Positions 10,930-22,948 of a DNA stretch of 64,000 bases are shown here, in pieces. The notes under the pieces are model-generated. The model saw nothing but the letters and a program-made list of their open reading frames with translations. It searched no databases and was not told the DNA's origin. Both the position numbers and the translations under genes were made by a program. Positions within the stretch are counted from its first letter, which is position 1; every line of letters begins with the position of its first letter. Source of the stretch: Psococerastis gibbosa (taxonomy: Eukaryota > Arthropoda > Insecta > Psocodea > Psocidae); contig OZ020490.1 of NCBI GenBank assembly GCA_963971405.1, positions 15,835,464 through 15,899,463 on the forward strand, in the 5' to 3' direction.

Positions 10930-11115
10930 TAAATCGGACATCTTGTGAGCTCTATCTTTTTCCTCCCACTCTACAACATCTGCTCAACAAAACTCCTCGA
11001 CCTCGTTTTGTATTACGCTCCCCATCTACGAAATCCCAACTCGTGGAGGTCGGTCCCTCCAGGGGTTTGGTGGACGTACCTGCAAACGTCTTCCCACCAT
11101 GCTTGCTAGCTGCAT
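10930..11115 (-). pseudogene. LINE C-terminal fragment
   Basis: Shares order and wording with 18185-18430: CCCAACTCGTGGAGGTCGGT and CTTCCCACCATGCTTGCTAG. Minus frames read RYVHQTPGGTDLHELG and GFRRWGAYNTKRGRGVLL. Short and frame-broken. Confidence 0.45.
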
Positions 11116-11424
11116 TGTGTATTCTATATTTTATAGGTACTCGAATATATCAGAAAATAAGGAATCCAAAAAACATCTGGACAATGAATAAATGTAGTAA
11201 ATTCCCCAGAAAGGCTTAGATCACAGGTTTAAGTCCTGCATTGACCAGATATTTCTTATTTTCGGATTTAATAACCTGAGTAGGTTGTCCTTTCAACCCA
11301 AGGCAATTTAATGATAAATATTTAGTGGCATAACATGAAAACATATTTATTCATTATATTTACGTATCAGTGTTATACAGGTTGCTCATTTAACATGATT
11401 TAATAAGTAAATACAGCGGGTCTT

Positions 11425-11640
11425 AATCTGACACTGTCTTCTCGACATGCAGAAATTGGGGTTGCAATGGAGTGGGGGACCAATCGGCTCACAGTGTTGT
11501 TACTGGGGCTGTTGCTCACGACCTTCTATATTTAAAATACAACCAGACCACTTTCAACATCGAACCTGAGTGGTTTCTTCTCCCGAACATCGGGATTGTG
11601 AGCCTTCCTCGTACACCCAGTACGAGCGGAAACATTTACG
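11425..11640 (-). repeat. dispersed repeat family D, copy 1
   Basis: Inverted relative to 56240-56430; shared blocks are GCAATGGAGTGGGGGACCAA with TCGGCTCACAGTGTTGTTA, and GTACACCCAGTACGAGCGGA. Confidence 0.65.
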
Positions 11641-12824
11641 TATAATAACAATAACTGGATAACCTACAAATGAAAACACTTAAGCTAGCCGCAAGGCTTA
11701 ATCACTAAAGATGGACAGATGCCAAGGATCCTCGAGCAGTTGACAAGTAGCTGCTGGTAAATCGAGCAGAAGGACCTTGATGGCGAAAGATCTTTGGCAA
11801 TCCAAAAGTACCGACCGAGCAGCTAATTTCAAAATATTAGCGTGTTTTTACTGTTTCTGTGAGCCATTCTGATTCTGTAGTCCCGCCATGTCGCAGTGCT
11901 AATCTTTTTTACATTTACAAGATCACAAAGACGTTTTAAGGGCATTTTAAAATCGTAGGCGTACCTGCATGTTCTGGTGGCCAGTGGGTGTGCTAATAAT
12001 TATTTATTAATAGATTGGCGGTTGGTTAATGGCGTACAGTAGCCAGTGCGTAACAAGTATTATTTGGTGCTCGGATGCTTCAACAATTACGGTACAAACT
12101 ACCAGTTAGTCCCGAAAATTAAGGTGTACATCACGGAATTTATGGTTTTTCCACGTGGTATTCTTTAACTCAAATTTTAGAGAGTTAAGACAATCAGATC
12201 GTAGGGATTTAGGGAGTTGCATCTACCTATTGAGACGGCGACAAATGTTCGACTTCCGAAAATTTATCTCGATACCTTCCCCTCCAATGCAATGCGAACA
12301 ACCACATATTCCGATGAATCAGCCAGTCTATTGTAATATCAGAGCGTCACTTTGCTATTAACATTTATACTGAAGTGTTTTCATCTATAGGGGAAAACTG
12401 GTTTAATGCCCTATAGGTCGATACTGATGATTATGACATTGTTATACTGCTATTATCGACAAGGGACCTTGTCTAAGTACGTCATTTCGTCATCATCTCA
12501 CGTAATCTATTTAACGAATGAAAGTCTCATCAAATAAATATAAAGTATACCCACAAAAATATGAACTACTATTTTAGCACGATAATAATCGGAAGTTGAA
12601 ACCGGAATATTTAAAGGATTCCTTTCAATGGATTCAGTGATCTAATTAATTGAACTAGATCCCGTAGTATACGCTCGTCGGTGCGAGAACATTGCGCGCT
12701 ATTAGGCAAAGATCCATTTATTGGCCATTAAGTAAGCCATATCTTCAGAACCCATTTATGCACAGCGATTGTACTTGCGACAAAAAAATAATAAGGGTAT
12801 TCACAATGTATCAAGTTATTAAAC
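11641..12824. other. unassigned
   Basis: No gene, RNA or dispersed family recognised; the small frames here lack coding character. Confidence 0.4.
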
Positions 12825-13130
12825 ATCTTCTTCATTCTTCTTCAGCCAACGCCCGTCCTTGGCTGGTAGGCAATTTGACGCCAGGCCGCATAGTAAAGCT
12901 GAGTTTTCTACCACTATGCCATTGCGGCTGAATAGGTCATCGGCATTTCCTTCCCCTTGGGAGCAGAAGGGGGCATTCGGATGAATCAGCAATACCTATT
13001 CTGTGGAGGTGGCTCTGGAGGTAGTCGTGTCCTGTGGCCATTTGGAACGCTGCTACAGCGATGTCCCGGCGCAATTTGTTGGGGATGGTTTTAGCTAAAA
13101 GCGGTTATCATTCTTTTGACAGCTGCTTTT
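12825..13130 (-). pseudogene. LINE zinc-knuckle tail
   Basis: Minus strand reads IPNKLRRDIAVAAFQMATGH, DYLQSHLHRIGIADSSECPL and, after a frame break, SQGEGNADDLFSRNGI and LPAKDGRWLKK. This is the TGHxYLxxHLxRIGIADSxxC zinc-binding tail after the reverse transcriptase of R1/I-type non-LTR elements. It ends in a GAAGAA-rich tail. A related tail lies at 17780-17965. Confidence 0.75.
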
Positions 13131-13972
13131 CCAGGTCGCGGTCTTGACATTTCTTTTTATTAGTTACTAAACATGAGTGCAACTCTGGTTGTAGCAGGTT
13201 CACAAACATAAACAAATAAGGCGGCAACTGACATTCCATTCAATTATCGATAGCAGCGCCGTTTTCACCAACTCTGAAGTGTGTTTACAGCCACAACCAA
13301 AACTCTGAAGAAAAACAGAAGGTGGCACCAGACATTTAAAAAAATTATCTCGGTGTGAGACAACTTCCCATCTCCCCCTAATATATAGATCTCATGGCAG
13401 ACACATTAGTACTACCCGAAACACATTACGAAGACATTAATTGGTAAATCAATTTTTTTTTTTAATTCTCACCCATTTTAAAATTAATTTTTACAAAATA
13501 CACAATTCATTGTCATTAAGTGTGCAATATACTACTAATGATTCTTATGACAATATGCCTTTTCTACATTGCAAGAAGAAAGGCTAACGTAAAGGCTTCG
13601 TAACGTGCCCGGGATATACTTTGGTTTCATCTGCACTGCTGACTGTCATGTGTTGTCATCAAGGTGATAACTATTGTGATATTGCCTTATGATGCGCTCA
13701 AATACAGATTTCATCACCTAACTAAATATGTACCATACAGTGAACCTATATTATTGACCAATCAATTATTTGAACGTCGTTGGCGGTCAAATTATCTGAC
13801 ATTATACACGTTGAGTTGTCATCAAACCTTGGTTCTATTTGACTAGTATCGTCGTTTCAAAGCTTTCTCTTTACAACGACCCGTTAAGTGGTATTAGGCG
13901 ACACAGAATTTTAAAATATACACCGGCAATGTAACGTTGACCATGGGAATGAATGCAATACCATACCTCTTG
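13131..13972. other. unassigned
   Basis: No feature recognised apart from homopolymer T at 13453-13463. Confidence 0.4.
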
Positions 13973-14150
13973 CATGGCCGTGCCCAGGGGGGTGCTCCAA
14001 GGGGTCCGGACCCCCCCCCCCCCCCCGAAATAATTTTTTTATGTAAACCTGTATTGTTTGAAAAATGCATCCATTAATTCATTAATAATTGACGTAAAAA
14101 TTTTGGACCACCCCCCCCCCCCCCGAAATCAAAACCTGGGCACGGCCTTG
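13973..14150. mobile_element. hAT-type MITE, CATGGCCGTGCCCAGG ends
   Basis: Terminal inverted repeats CATGGCCGTGCCCAGG and CCTGGGCACGGCCTTG flank two G/C homopolymer runs. Flanking 8-mers ACCTCTTG (13965-13972) and ACCCCATG (14151-14158) agree at 6 of 8. Same family as 55602-55788. Confidence 0.75.
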
Positions 14151-14315
14151 ACCCCATGCAATAATGACAAGTTACCCAAGCAAACCAAAATAAAACTTTA
14201 GAGGGCAGCCATTTCCAAAATTCAGCATTTTGGATAAGCTATACACACTGCAATTACGGCTCAACTAATTATGGCGGCTTCTGCCGTCGAAGGTAAAGCT
14301 ACAGAAAGTGGAATT

Positions 14316-14512
14316 TGAGTAGTGGTACAGCTCAGACGTTTACCCGAAAGGTTGTTGGTTAGAGTCCCATGCACCCTTGCTGCATTGCCTGGTCATGCTC
14401 CGGAGGGCATGTAAATCAGGCCTGGTTGAGTGCACGACAGGGCTTTATAGCCCTAACTCCGCTAAGTTGTCTTTGTAGTAGAACAAAAAGTCATTATTTA
14501 TTTACACATTAG
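14316..14512 (+). repeat. SINE-A copy
   Basis: B-box region AAAGGTTGTTGGTTAGAGTC (one change from the 2671 copy), then GCTCCGGAGGGCATGTAAAT and CCCTAACTCCGCTAAGTTG. Confidence 0.8.
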
Positions 14513-14765
14513 AATAAGAAAAAACTTAGTTTTACCTACGGCGACAGGCTTACTAAGCACCAAAGGTAAATTATAATAAGACCTCATCTCTGATAAGCAG
14601 TTGGCTCAATAATAATCACAACTGATTGATCATTGAATTCGTAATAGTACTTAGTGGTTGCCCAACAAATGGTCTTTTTATAAAATTTCCCAGGTGAATA
14701 CTAAGATTGTCCCCGAGATCACTTACGAAGGTGGGTAACACTCTCTGGCCGGATGGCCATCATCG

Positions 14766-14915
14766 GTTTTTTTAAGGTTAATCGAATACAAACAATTTAA
14801 TGATTGGATCTGATTGACGTCTTCAGCCGCATCAACTAAGTAACCTAATAGGTACTAGTGGCGCGTGACGACTCGTCTCCGATCGAAAGGCGGAGACTCG
14901 CACGCTACCTAAGCC
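14766..14915 (-). repeat. SINE-B copy
   Basis: Carries the minus-strand SINE-B landmarks (GCGAGTCTCCGCCTTTCGAT, ATCAGATCCAATCATTAAAT) and an oligo-T at the left end. Confidence 0.65.
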
Positions 14916-16082
14916 TAAGGCGAAGCTTTAAAAGTAACAAAAAGGAATACTGCACAGCTGACAGCACAACCATTCCTTGGTATATATGGTGGTGCCTTCT
15001 AGTATTCCTCACTGAGACTTTTCAAGCAATGGTGGGACCCGGCCTTAGAATCCTTCACTGTCCACTCCTGTAACTAGATAGATAAGTAGAAAATCCGTGT
15101 ATATATCAAAAAATACGTACAGCGTGCATTACAAAGCTGCGGCCCCTCAAGTCGAGACGTTTGAGGGTGACACAAACATACAACTGTTTATAGTCTAACT
15201 CTAAAGCCCTCATTAGCAAATGGTATCATAAAGAACATAATAAATAAGTAAATATTGACTTTTCGTTCTATTACTAAACCAACCTAGCTGAGTTACGGCT
15301 ATACATAACATTCGTTCAATTAAAGTTTTTAGTTAGATTCGAAAATTTGTGTTTTTAGTGTAACTAAAAAATAGAAAAATCCCAGACCATCGACCCTGAC
15401 CTCTACAAGACGAAATCTTCGAGTTCAGGTTCATAGACTAAAATTTTATAGAATGACAGAGCAGTAATTCGCCCAGAAGTCAGGTGCAGACTCATCGGCA
15501 GTGATTATATAAAGGCACCAACAATAGGTACCATTGCTTACGTCATAGCTCTGGTATCTGTTTCAATGACACCTGGTATTTCCAAAAAATAATGGGGTAC
15601 CACATATCATGTTCCCCCAGCACGAAATTTTTAATAACATTTCAGGTGTTTTTCTACAAGCAATTGTAATCAGTGTATTGAGGCGAGTGTGCTCTTTAGG
15701 CGTTTGCGTGGGCTATAGCCTACCTACGCTATTTTAATGTTTCCGGGCAGTCCCGGGCCTATTAAGAATGTCCATATACAATTGTACTTGGTGTAAGAAA
15801 TGATTACTCGCGAAGTAGTCATTACAAAGGACACGGCTTCCTTTTATTTCTCACTCTTGTTCGTGTGTGCAGTCACATAGACTACTTTCCCAAGTTTGTT
15901 CAAGTATTTAATTACATAAGAAGCACTTGTTTACTCTACATACCATACGCTGTATAGGAATACTGGTACGGAACACTGCGTGCAACACGCGTGGTTTAAA
16001 CTCCAAAGCAAAAGCTCTATAATTAATAAAATCCGATTTCCGATCATATGGATCCATTTATGAGATTTTTTATTTTATTTCA
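14916..16082. other. unassigned, with a SINE-A tail at 15243-15305 (minus)
   Basis: 15243-15305 is the reversed SINE-A end (TTTTCGTTCTATTACTAAAC, CAACCTAGCTGAGTTACGGC). The rest shows nothing recognisable. Confidence 0.45.
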
Positions 16083-16245
16083 TTTTTTTTTTTTAAAGAT
16101 TAATCGGATACAAACAATTTAATGAATGTATCCGATTGACCTTTTCAGTCGCCTCTGTGATGAGTACGACACGTCTCCGATTGCATGGCGTGTAAAGACT
16201 CGCACAAGTGCAAGCACGTTACCACCTGGCCATCAAAGTCGATGT
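16083..16245 (-). repeat. SINE-B copy
   Basis: Minus strand: GTTGATGGCCAGGTGGTAAC-type head, CTTGTGCGAGTCTTTACACG, CCATGCAATCGGAGACGTGT, ending in oligo-A/T. Confidence 0.75.
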
Positions 16246-16271
16246 CAGAGAGTAGAAGAAATTTTCCTGTG

Positions 16272-16434
16272 CATTTTGATGTATAATTAATGACCGTCAC
16301 GTGATCAATTAACCACAGTTATGGAACTCCAGCGACTTCACATCCACACTGCTCATTATTTTTTTTACCAATCAAGTTCAATAACTGTGGCTGATCGGTA
16401 TTAGAGACGGCCACACATAATGTACATCAAAATG
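16272..16434. mobile_element. foldback MITE
   Basis: Inverted arms about 55-60 bases: CATTTTGATGTA at 16272 with TACATCAAAATG at 16423, and ACCACAGTTATGGAACT with AGTTCAATAACTGTGGC nearer the centre. Confidence 0.55.
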
Positions 16435-16440
16435 TAGAAG

Positions 16441-17040
16441 AACATTTAATTTATTTCATGACATCCTATTTACAGCACTACTATATTTGTAAATATTTCT
16501 CGTGAAATTTTAGTTTTTACACCCGGACTAAGTACGGAATAATTAGGTAATTAATAATACTCGCAATGTAAAAGCGTGGCAAAGGACAATTACTCCGCAG
16601 TTATAACGGTTGACTAAGGACAATAATAATTAATAGTGATGAATTTCACGTTATACTGGAGCTTTATATTGTCTGTTGCCACGACAATAAAAAAATAACG
16701 GTTCAGGTGGAGTGACTCCCCCCTTATTAATTCCGTGTATCATCATCCGTACCGTACCTAATTCACCATGCAGTTAATTGTCAAGGGTGGCCTCGTAGGT
16801 ACAATGTAAGTAATTTAGGGTTTACTGTATGTCATCAATCCTTGGGTATGAGCGCTTCCGGCATTTAAGAAAATAGATAGGTACAAGGCCACGCAGGTTA
16901 CATAATCCCGGATCTTCGTATTGTGTTTTTGTTTAGAAATTCTTACGACGCCCGGTACACGTGGACGATTCGGTCGTCAGCAATCCGCTGGGAAATTTTT
17001 CTTGGGGGCAAAACAAAAGTTTTGGTGAGAGAGTGGCGTA
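16441..17040. other. unassigned
   Basis: No feature recognised. Confidence 0.4.
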
Positions 17041-17044
17041 TCCG

Positions 17045-17290
17045 TAGAAATGACTAGCTTTACGCGATTATACCGAGAACCTAAGATATTAGCCGAAATC
17101 AAAAGAGCCCGCATCGAGTGACTACGGCACGTGGAACGAAGGCCAGAAAATAGGGCTACAAGGTGCCCCAATGGAGGAGACGAGTGGGACGACCACGGGT
17201 GCGATGGCTGGCGAAAGAGAGCGTAGGACCGAGTAGGCTGTCGCGATGTGGCAGAGCTTGCCAAGGCCCTTCATAGGCCATAGCGCCAAG
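17045..17290 (+). pseudogene. LINE reverse-transcriptase C-terminal tail
   Basis: Plus strand reads YREPKILAEIKRARIE, then LRHVERRPENRATR, and in another frame RRVGRPRVRWLAKE and GCRDVAELAKA. This is the IKxxRLxWxGHVxRMxxxR...GRPRxRW tail common to Jockey/Tx1-like LINEs. Broken by a stop and frameshifts. Confidence 0.7.
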
Positions 17291-17690
17291 GAGTAAGTAA
17301 GTTAGTAAAACTATAGTCTACTGCAGTAGATTGTAGCTGCGATGAAGCAGCGACAAGCCAACTACAAAAATCTACATCAGTAGGCTGTCAGGTTTTGCAC
17401 CATATCCCATTTGCTCCCACAGCAAATATCTCAGCAGATCACTGACGACCAAATCGTCCGTGTGTGCCGGTCTTAAGATTCAAATCAGGATACAATAAGG
17501 CATAATTTTGAAACTTCAAAAACGATATTACCTATTCAGGCCATATGGTCTGTTACAAAGTTATTTTTCAATGGAAAAACAGGCCCATTGGAATAATTAT
17601 AATTATTATAATTGAAGGAAATAAAAACCGGGTTAGCCGCCAAAAATTCGAAATTAGTTAAATACGATCCAAGTGACAATGGCAAAATTT
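17291..17690. other. unassigned
   Basis: No feature recognised. Confidence 0.4.
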
Positions 17691-17779
17691 TAGTTGCAGA
17701 TGGTAGATAGTTGGCATTTGTGTCATGTCCACATCTCCTGTCTTATAAAACGTGTCAAGTGCCATGCTTGCGTTTTTTG

Positions 17780-17965
17780 GGTTTACATCCATAAATATCG
17801 CCCCCTCTGCTTCCAAGGGGAGGGGAATGCCGATCACCTATTCAGTTGCACTGGCATTGAGGTAGAAAACCTCGACACAGGAGGGATTGGCCCAGTTTTA
17901 CTATGCGGCACAGCGTCAAATGGCCTACCTGCCAAGGACGGGCGTTGGCTGAAGAAGAAGAAGAT
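17780..17965 (+). pseudogene. LINE zinc-knuckle tail
   Basis: Reads PLCFQGEGNADHLFSCTGIE and LLCGTASNGLPAKDGRWLKK, the remains of a CxxC...HxxxxC zinc knuckle, and ends in a (GAA)n tail at 17955-17968. Inverted relative of 12825-13130. Confidence 0.65.
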
Positions 17966-18184
17966 AAATATCGCTGAAAAATTGATTATTTGAACTTAGT
18001 GGTTGTTTCTATGTTCGTGGCACTTAGCACATACGTCAATGTGTATTGGATTTAGCCGGTTACTTCGGTTTCGCATGGTGGTAAATTTTATTCGAAATGT
18101 CCCTCTTCGGCTTGAACGCAAAACCCTTAGTCAGCACAGTGGCCACGCAGCTATCGCAGCACGCGCCGTGTATTGACGGGGTTC

Positions 18185-18430
18185 CACTTTCCGGATAATG
18201 GTCTTCTTCTTCTTCCGGCTCTGCAAGCCCTAGATGACCTACTCGACAACACTCCTTCATTCATCTCGGCTTTGAACAGCGCTCCACCATCTACAGACTC
18301 CCAACTCGCGAAGGTTTCCAAGTCATCCTTTCAGCGTTTTCGAGGACGTCCGGCCAGTCGTCTTCCTACCATGCTTGCTTTTTCGGCATGCGGCCGTCTG
18401 ACATTCTTACGATGTGTCCAAATAACGGTG
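18185..18430 (-). pseudogene. LINE C-terminal tail
   Basis: Minus strand reads LFGHIVRMSDGRMPKKQAW, then after a stop and frameshift GRRLAGRPRKR and KDDLETFASWES. It abuts the mariner remnant on its right, so one of them probably inserted next to or into the other. Confidence 0.7.
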
Positions 18431-19119
18431 CCGCTAAGAAAAGGCCTTGGTCTCTAAAACTGACCACAACTCATGATTCATTGGGTTAAGGACTGGGCTA
18501 CCAGACAGCCATTCTTTGCCTTGATAAAGTGAGATTATACAGCCGTAACCACTCCTGTGTGGTTTTGGCTTTCTGGCCAGGGGCAGGGTCTCGCTTGAAT
18601 ACCCACTGTTGGGCCTTGAGTATAGTCTGGGTTAGAGCCTTCACATGAGGCTCAAGAACTGTCTCCTGGTACACATTAGCACCCGTTTTTGCCCCTTTCT
18701 CACAGAGATGGAGCTCAGGTGCCCTTGGCCACCATACCATCACTGAAGAAGGATGGTGGCCACGCATAACCCTCGGAAAAAATTTTATTTGGCCTCCCGA
18801 GATGATCTTGCGTAGATCTTGTCATTTTGTTTATTGAAAGATTCTTCGATGGTAACGGTTTTCTCAACGATAAAACGGACATCATCGTGTCCATTAGTTG
18901 CGTGCCATCGTAAGAGGGCTTATGCTCTTGTGTATTATTATTATTTCCATTAAGACGGGCATTTAGGAAATGACCTGTTGTGCGACGGCGGGTCTTTAGT
19001 TGGAGATCATCTTTCAACAGGCGGCATATGGATTGCTGCTTCGATGTCTTGATGTCACGAGCCATCACAGTATGATTACTTTGATTGCGCGTTGGTTTTC
19101 GTCGAATACATTCTGCCAT
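18431..19119 (-). pseudogene. mariner-type transposase, catalytically dead
   Basis: Minus-strand frames show, in order, a helix-turn-helix-like part (MARDIKTSKQQSICRLLKDD, LQLKTRRRTTGHFLNARL), FIVEKTVTIEESFNKQNDKI, HHPSSVMVWW, VFKRDPAPGQKAKTTQEWL and WLSGSPVLNPMNHELWSVLE. Comparison with the family (FxDEK..., QQDxAPxH, SPDLNPxD) shows Asp1 replaced by Val and Asp3 by Val, with only the middle Asp kept. Several frameshifts and stops divide it. No intact terminal repeats were located. Confidence 0.85.
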
Positions 19120-19389
19120 ATAGTTTTTATAATTTTTGGGGTTCTAGCTAAGGGAGGTCGACCAGATTTTGGTGTGCCTCAATTCTGCGTGTCTTATTCA
19201 ATAGAAGATACTTTAATAATAATTATTATACCAGCAACAAATTAATTACATAGTTGACATACCGCAAGGCGCTAGCCCGTGTGCGGTTTAACGTTGGTAC
19301 ATTTATAAAATTTACATAATGCTTAACTTATAATAAAAGAACATTTAATAAAACGAAACGTTCAGTATGGAGTCGTCCTCAATTAGAAC

Positions 19390-20280
19390 TAAAACTTAAA
19401 ACTAAAAATGGGGGGGGGGGTGTAGGGGAGAGGGAAATGTTTATTAAAATACTATTTGATGTCATGTAGCTGGTAGAAACTGGTAAAGAATGATTTATTT
19501 AGAATATGATCCGTGTGTCAAAATAAAAAATAAATACATATACATACAGTTAACGGTTAAAATTACAATTAAATTTAAATTGGAGAACATGTTTATTATA
19601 AGTATTAGGTACATTTACATTATTATTATTTCTGAGACAATCCAATTTTGCATTTTCCTTTTGAAAAGATTGATGTTGTTTATGTTTTTTATGTCCAAGG
19701 GCAGTTTGTTGTAATAGGTTAGGCCTGTGAATTGTGCTTGTCTTTGTGTAAGTTTTGTCCGTGTGCGATTTTGTATTAGTGGTTTTGTTGTCATATATCT
19801 AGTGTTATGATGATGAGTGGTTTCTGGGATGTGTGTTTTTTTTTTTTTTTTTTTTTCTATTATAGACTCTTTCACAAACAGTTGTTTTATAGTTAGTACA
19901 CCTGCTATTTTGTATAGTTCTCTAGATGGGAATGTGTTGGGTTTTCAATGCATAATTTTCAATTTTTTTTCTGAATTGTACTTAATTTAACTATGGTGTT
20001 TTGATAAGCCCTCCCCATGCTAAAATTCCGTAAGTTAAGTGAGGCTGAACGAGAGCATAATATATTTGTTTTAATAAAATAGGAGTGTCTAGGCACGGTA
20101 CGACTAACATATTCGGAACCAACTAGCGGCTGCAAGAGTTTGAAGATCGCACTTTTGCTGTGACAACACTTATAGAGGTCTATTACCGCTACCTTGTTCT
20201 CTGTAGTTCCCCATAACTCAGCAATTTTTTGGATTTTTGTAATGAAACCGTTAAATATTAATAACAATAGACAGATAATT
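19390..20280 (-). pseudogene. CR1/Jockey-like LINE reverse transcriptase C-terminus
   Basis: Minus-strand reading gives YYALVQPHLTYGILAWGG near 20010-20064, then after frameshifts NTRYMTTKPLIQNRTR and YYNKLPLDIKNINNINLFKR ending near 19650. These are the conserved thumb/tail motifs of CR1- and Jockey-like LINEs (LxYGIxxWG; xWNxLPxxIRxxxSLxxFK). A long A/T homopolymer at 19837-19857 breaks the frame. The downstream 3' UTR probably extends to about 19390. Confidence 0.7.
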
Positions 20281-22015
20281 TAAACATAAGTAACATCAAA
20301 AAAATCTGATTAGAAACTTTTCGAATGCAGTGGAGTAACCTTTAGTAACAGAACATGTGGCTAGGCTAGGTGCAATAGAATTCTGTTAGCTAAGACTGAT
20401 AAAAACGAACTCGGATAACAAAGATGGTCTCTTTGGACCCAAGGAAGCCCCCATAAGGTTGCATAGAAATGTAACTAGTTTTGAAAAGAAACCAACCCCG
20501 GTTATAAAAAAAAATTGAGATTTTACAAGACCTGCCGGGAAGTGGAGAGAACATCCCTGATTTATACTACAATAGATATTAAGTGGTAGGGACCATATCT
20601 CTTACATGTTGTACTGTACTGCCCAAGTTTCGAGTAACAAAAACGTTCAAGACGTGCACTTAAGGGCTGTAAGGCACGGCAAGTTTATGTTTAACTCACG
20701 ATATGTATTGAAATGAAATGGAAAATTAAAAGAAGTGTAGTATCTATGCTAGATGTGACTGTGAGCCGCCCTAAAGATTTAAACGAATTATTGAAAATAC
20801 ATGAAACTTTCCGAGGCAATTAACTGAGGCAGGGCCAAAAAGGTTTGGAAATTGTTCAAATAAGCAATCTTAAACATAAGCAGTATTTTTTAATTTGGTT
20901 TATATTAAAATTGACTCACCCTTGCTGACTTTATCAAATCCCAGCTCCATCCTCTTAAGCGTGTCGCGGACATGTGCAGATTGTCACAATAATAAAAAAC
21001 TAGGCAACCAGAATGACCCCAACGACCTGCTCGTTATGGCTGCACAGGCCAGTTTTGCCCCTTTCCTGTCCAGCATTATGCAATTTAACAATACAAGTTG
21101 TTTACTTTTCGTTGTGAGAATCATATGGACTGGGTAGCTTTTCTTACCGGTCTCTGCTTGGGCAATAAATATCATTCTGCAGCTTGTAAAATTTCTCGGG
21201 TTGTTCAATAAGTGCTCTCAATCCAGTTTACGTTTTTTTACACATATGGTTAGCCTTAAGGTAAAGTGCCAATATAGACTTCTATTATATAAAGTCACCC
21301 AAAACGGTTATGTCTGAAAAGAATGGCGGAGGACGGAAATGTGTTGGGGACAAGCGCAAGTTGTTGCATACCAACCAGGGGTGTTGCTTACCAAAAATTA
21401 TGAATGCCCTTTTCGGAGCCTGCTGACCGCCAAGGTTCTATAGCAAAACAGTTTAGCAACAAGACATCAGCAAGGTGTTTAGCTTCAAGACATCATGGGT
21501 CCCCACAGTCCTGGGAAAAACGGCCCAAGGTATTTCTGTACACATGTCCATCTTCTTCTAATTTTCCATTCTGACTGCTGATCCAGTATTTGAAATTTGC
21601 GGATTCTTTCTGAACTTTATGTGACACCCGGGAAGAGATGGAAAACACCTTAAGACGTGCTCGGCTCTCGTCAATAGCAGAGGTTCACCAGATTATGTGT
21701 TATATTGGGCTGCAACAAAGCTGATAGCGGAACCCTAATGCTATGGTGCAATTAAAAAAAAAGTATTAGAAATTGAAACCTTCTATGATCAAAGCTTCAC
21801 ACAGCAAAACATCCTGTTTCACAAGTGTACAGGATATACGCGTGCCAAGAAAGGCACGTCCATTCTGAAGAAATGCTGGGAAAGCCCCAGGATGGCATGT
21901 TGTAGAAGATGGAAAGCTAATTTTTCGGTGGAGCCAAGAAGAAGAAAACGAAGAAGCAGAAGAGGAGGAAGAAGGAAATGATGATTTTTTGTTTCGAGCC
22001 CAAGATAATGTAAAT
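20281..22015. other. unassigned; purine-rich patch at 21938-21982
   Basis: No supported gene. The patch AAGAAGAAGAAAACGAAGAA encodes an acidic run in one frame (EEENEEAEEEEEG) but no flanking domain was recognised, so it may be a LINE/SINE (GAA)n tail or a remnant of an unidentified ORF. Confidence 0.35.
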
Positions 22016-22410
22016 CGGCTTCAGCGGCAAGGTGGTAGGCGGGGATTGCACCAACGTCAATAGTATAATCAGTATAATCACATTTTCAGTTTAAGTGCCA
22101 GAGCATAGCTGGATTCACATCGTCTAACTATAGTGATAATAAATGTAGTTTTGACGTGGTAGCAGACGTTAAAGACATACTGAAAATGTCTGCTACCACG
22201 TCAAAACTACATTTACTATCACTATTGACGTTGGTGGAATCCCCGCCGTAGCGTACTTGCACTTTGCCAATTAATCAGCTGTCGAAAAACAGCTGCTTAA
22301 CCTTGTTAGCAAAGACTATCATGTCCTTCAATGGCAAGTCAATCAGATAGTACGGGTCCTAACATACAGAGGTGACTGAAGAGGTCAATCAAATTATTTG
22401 CATGATATTA
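22016..22410 (+). repeat. SINE-B copy split by a MITE
   Basis: Head GGCTTCAGCGGCAAGGTGGTA (22018 on) is cut at 22036 and continues after the MITE as TAGCGTACTTGCAC, then CAGAGGTGACTGAAGAGGTC and an oligo-T tail. Confidence 0.8.
22037..22249. mobile_element. GGCGG-family foldback MITE inside SINE-B
   Basis: Ends GGCGGGGATTGCACCAACGT and ACGTTGGTGGAATCCCCGCC are inverted copies; inner arms (22131-22170, 22184-22223) share GATAATAAATGTAGTTTTGA and GACGTGGTAGCAGACGT. Removing it and one TA restores the SINE-B head GGTGGTAGCGTAC, which shows a TA target duplication. Confidence 0.85.
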
Positions 22411-22446
22411 ACACTTTTTTTTTTTTAAATAAAAAAAATGTGCTGT

Positions 22447-22575
22447 ATGCCATTTTATAATAACTTATTCTGGTGTTAAAAATGTAAACAGAACAAATTT
22501 AGAATAGCACTTTGCATTCTAAAAATAGTTTGTTTACATTTTTTAACTCAGAAGAAGTTATTATTTAAACGGCAT
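22447..22575. mobile_element. small foldback MITE
   Basis: Arms of about 55 bases: ATGCCATTTTATAATAACTT against AAGTTATTATTTAAACGGCAT-type sequence, and GTTAAAAATGTAAACA against TGTTTACATTTTTTAAC. Short loop of about 15 bases. Confidence 0.7.
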
Positions 22576-22948
22576 GGTGGGCCCACTGCACTAGAGCAGA
22601 ATCATCTAATCTAATGTGTGCTTCATCAAACAACTTTAGATAACGAGGTATCATCACGCTTGAACAGTGCATTAGCACATGAATTACGTATCATTGAAGC
22701 AGACTTTACTACCATTACGCATTGCCTATGTGTTTGACTCAAGGCTATGCATGAAACATGCAGACATCCTTCGTTACAAGTTCAAAATATATTTATTATA
22801 CATTGGAAATGGCATTGTTTTCACCACAGAAAAATTAAAATTTACAAAAAATTATGTCTTTGCGTTTATACTTTCGTCATTTGAAACTAAATTTTTTGCT
22901 TTCCTAAGTACCTGTATTCGTTAGTATAATATGTATATATATTATACA

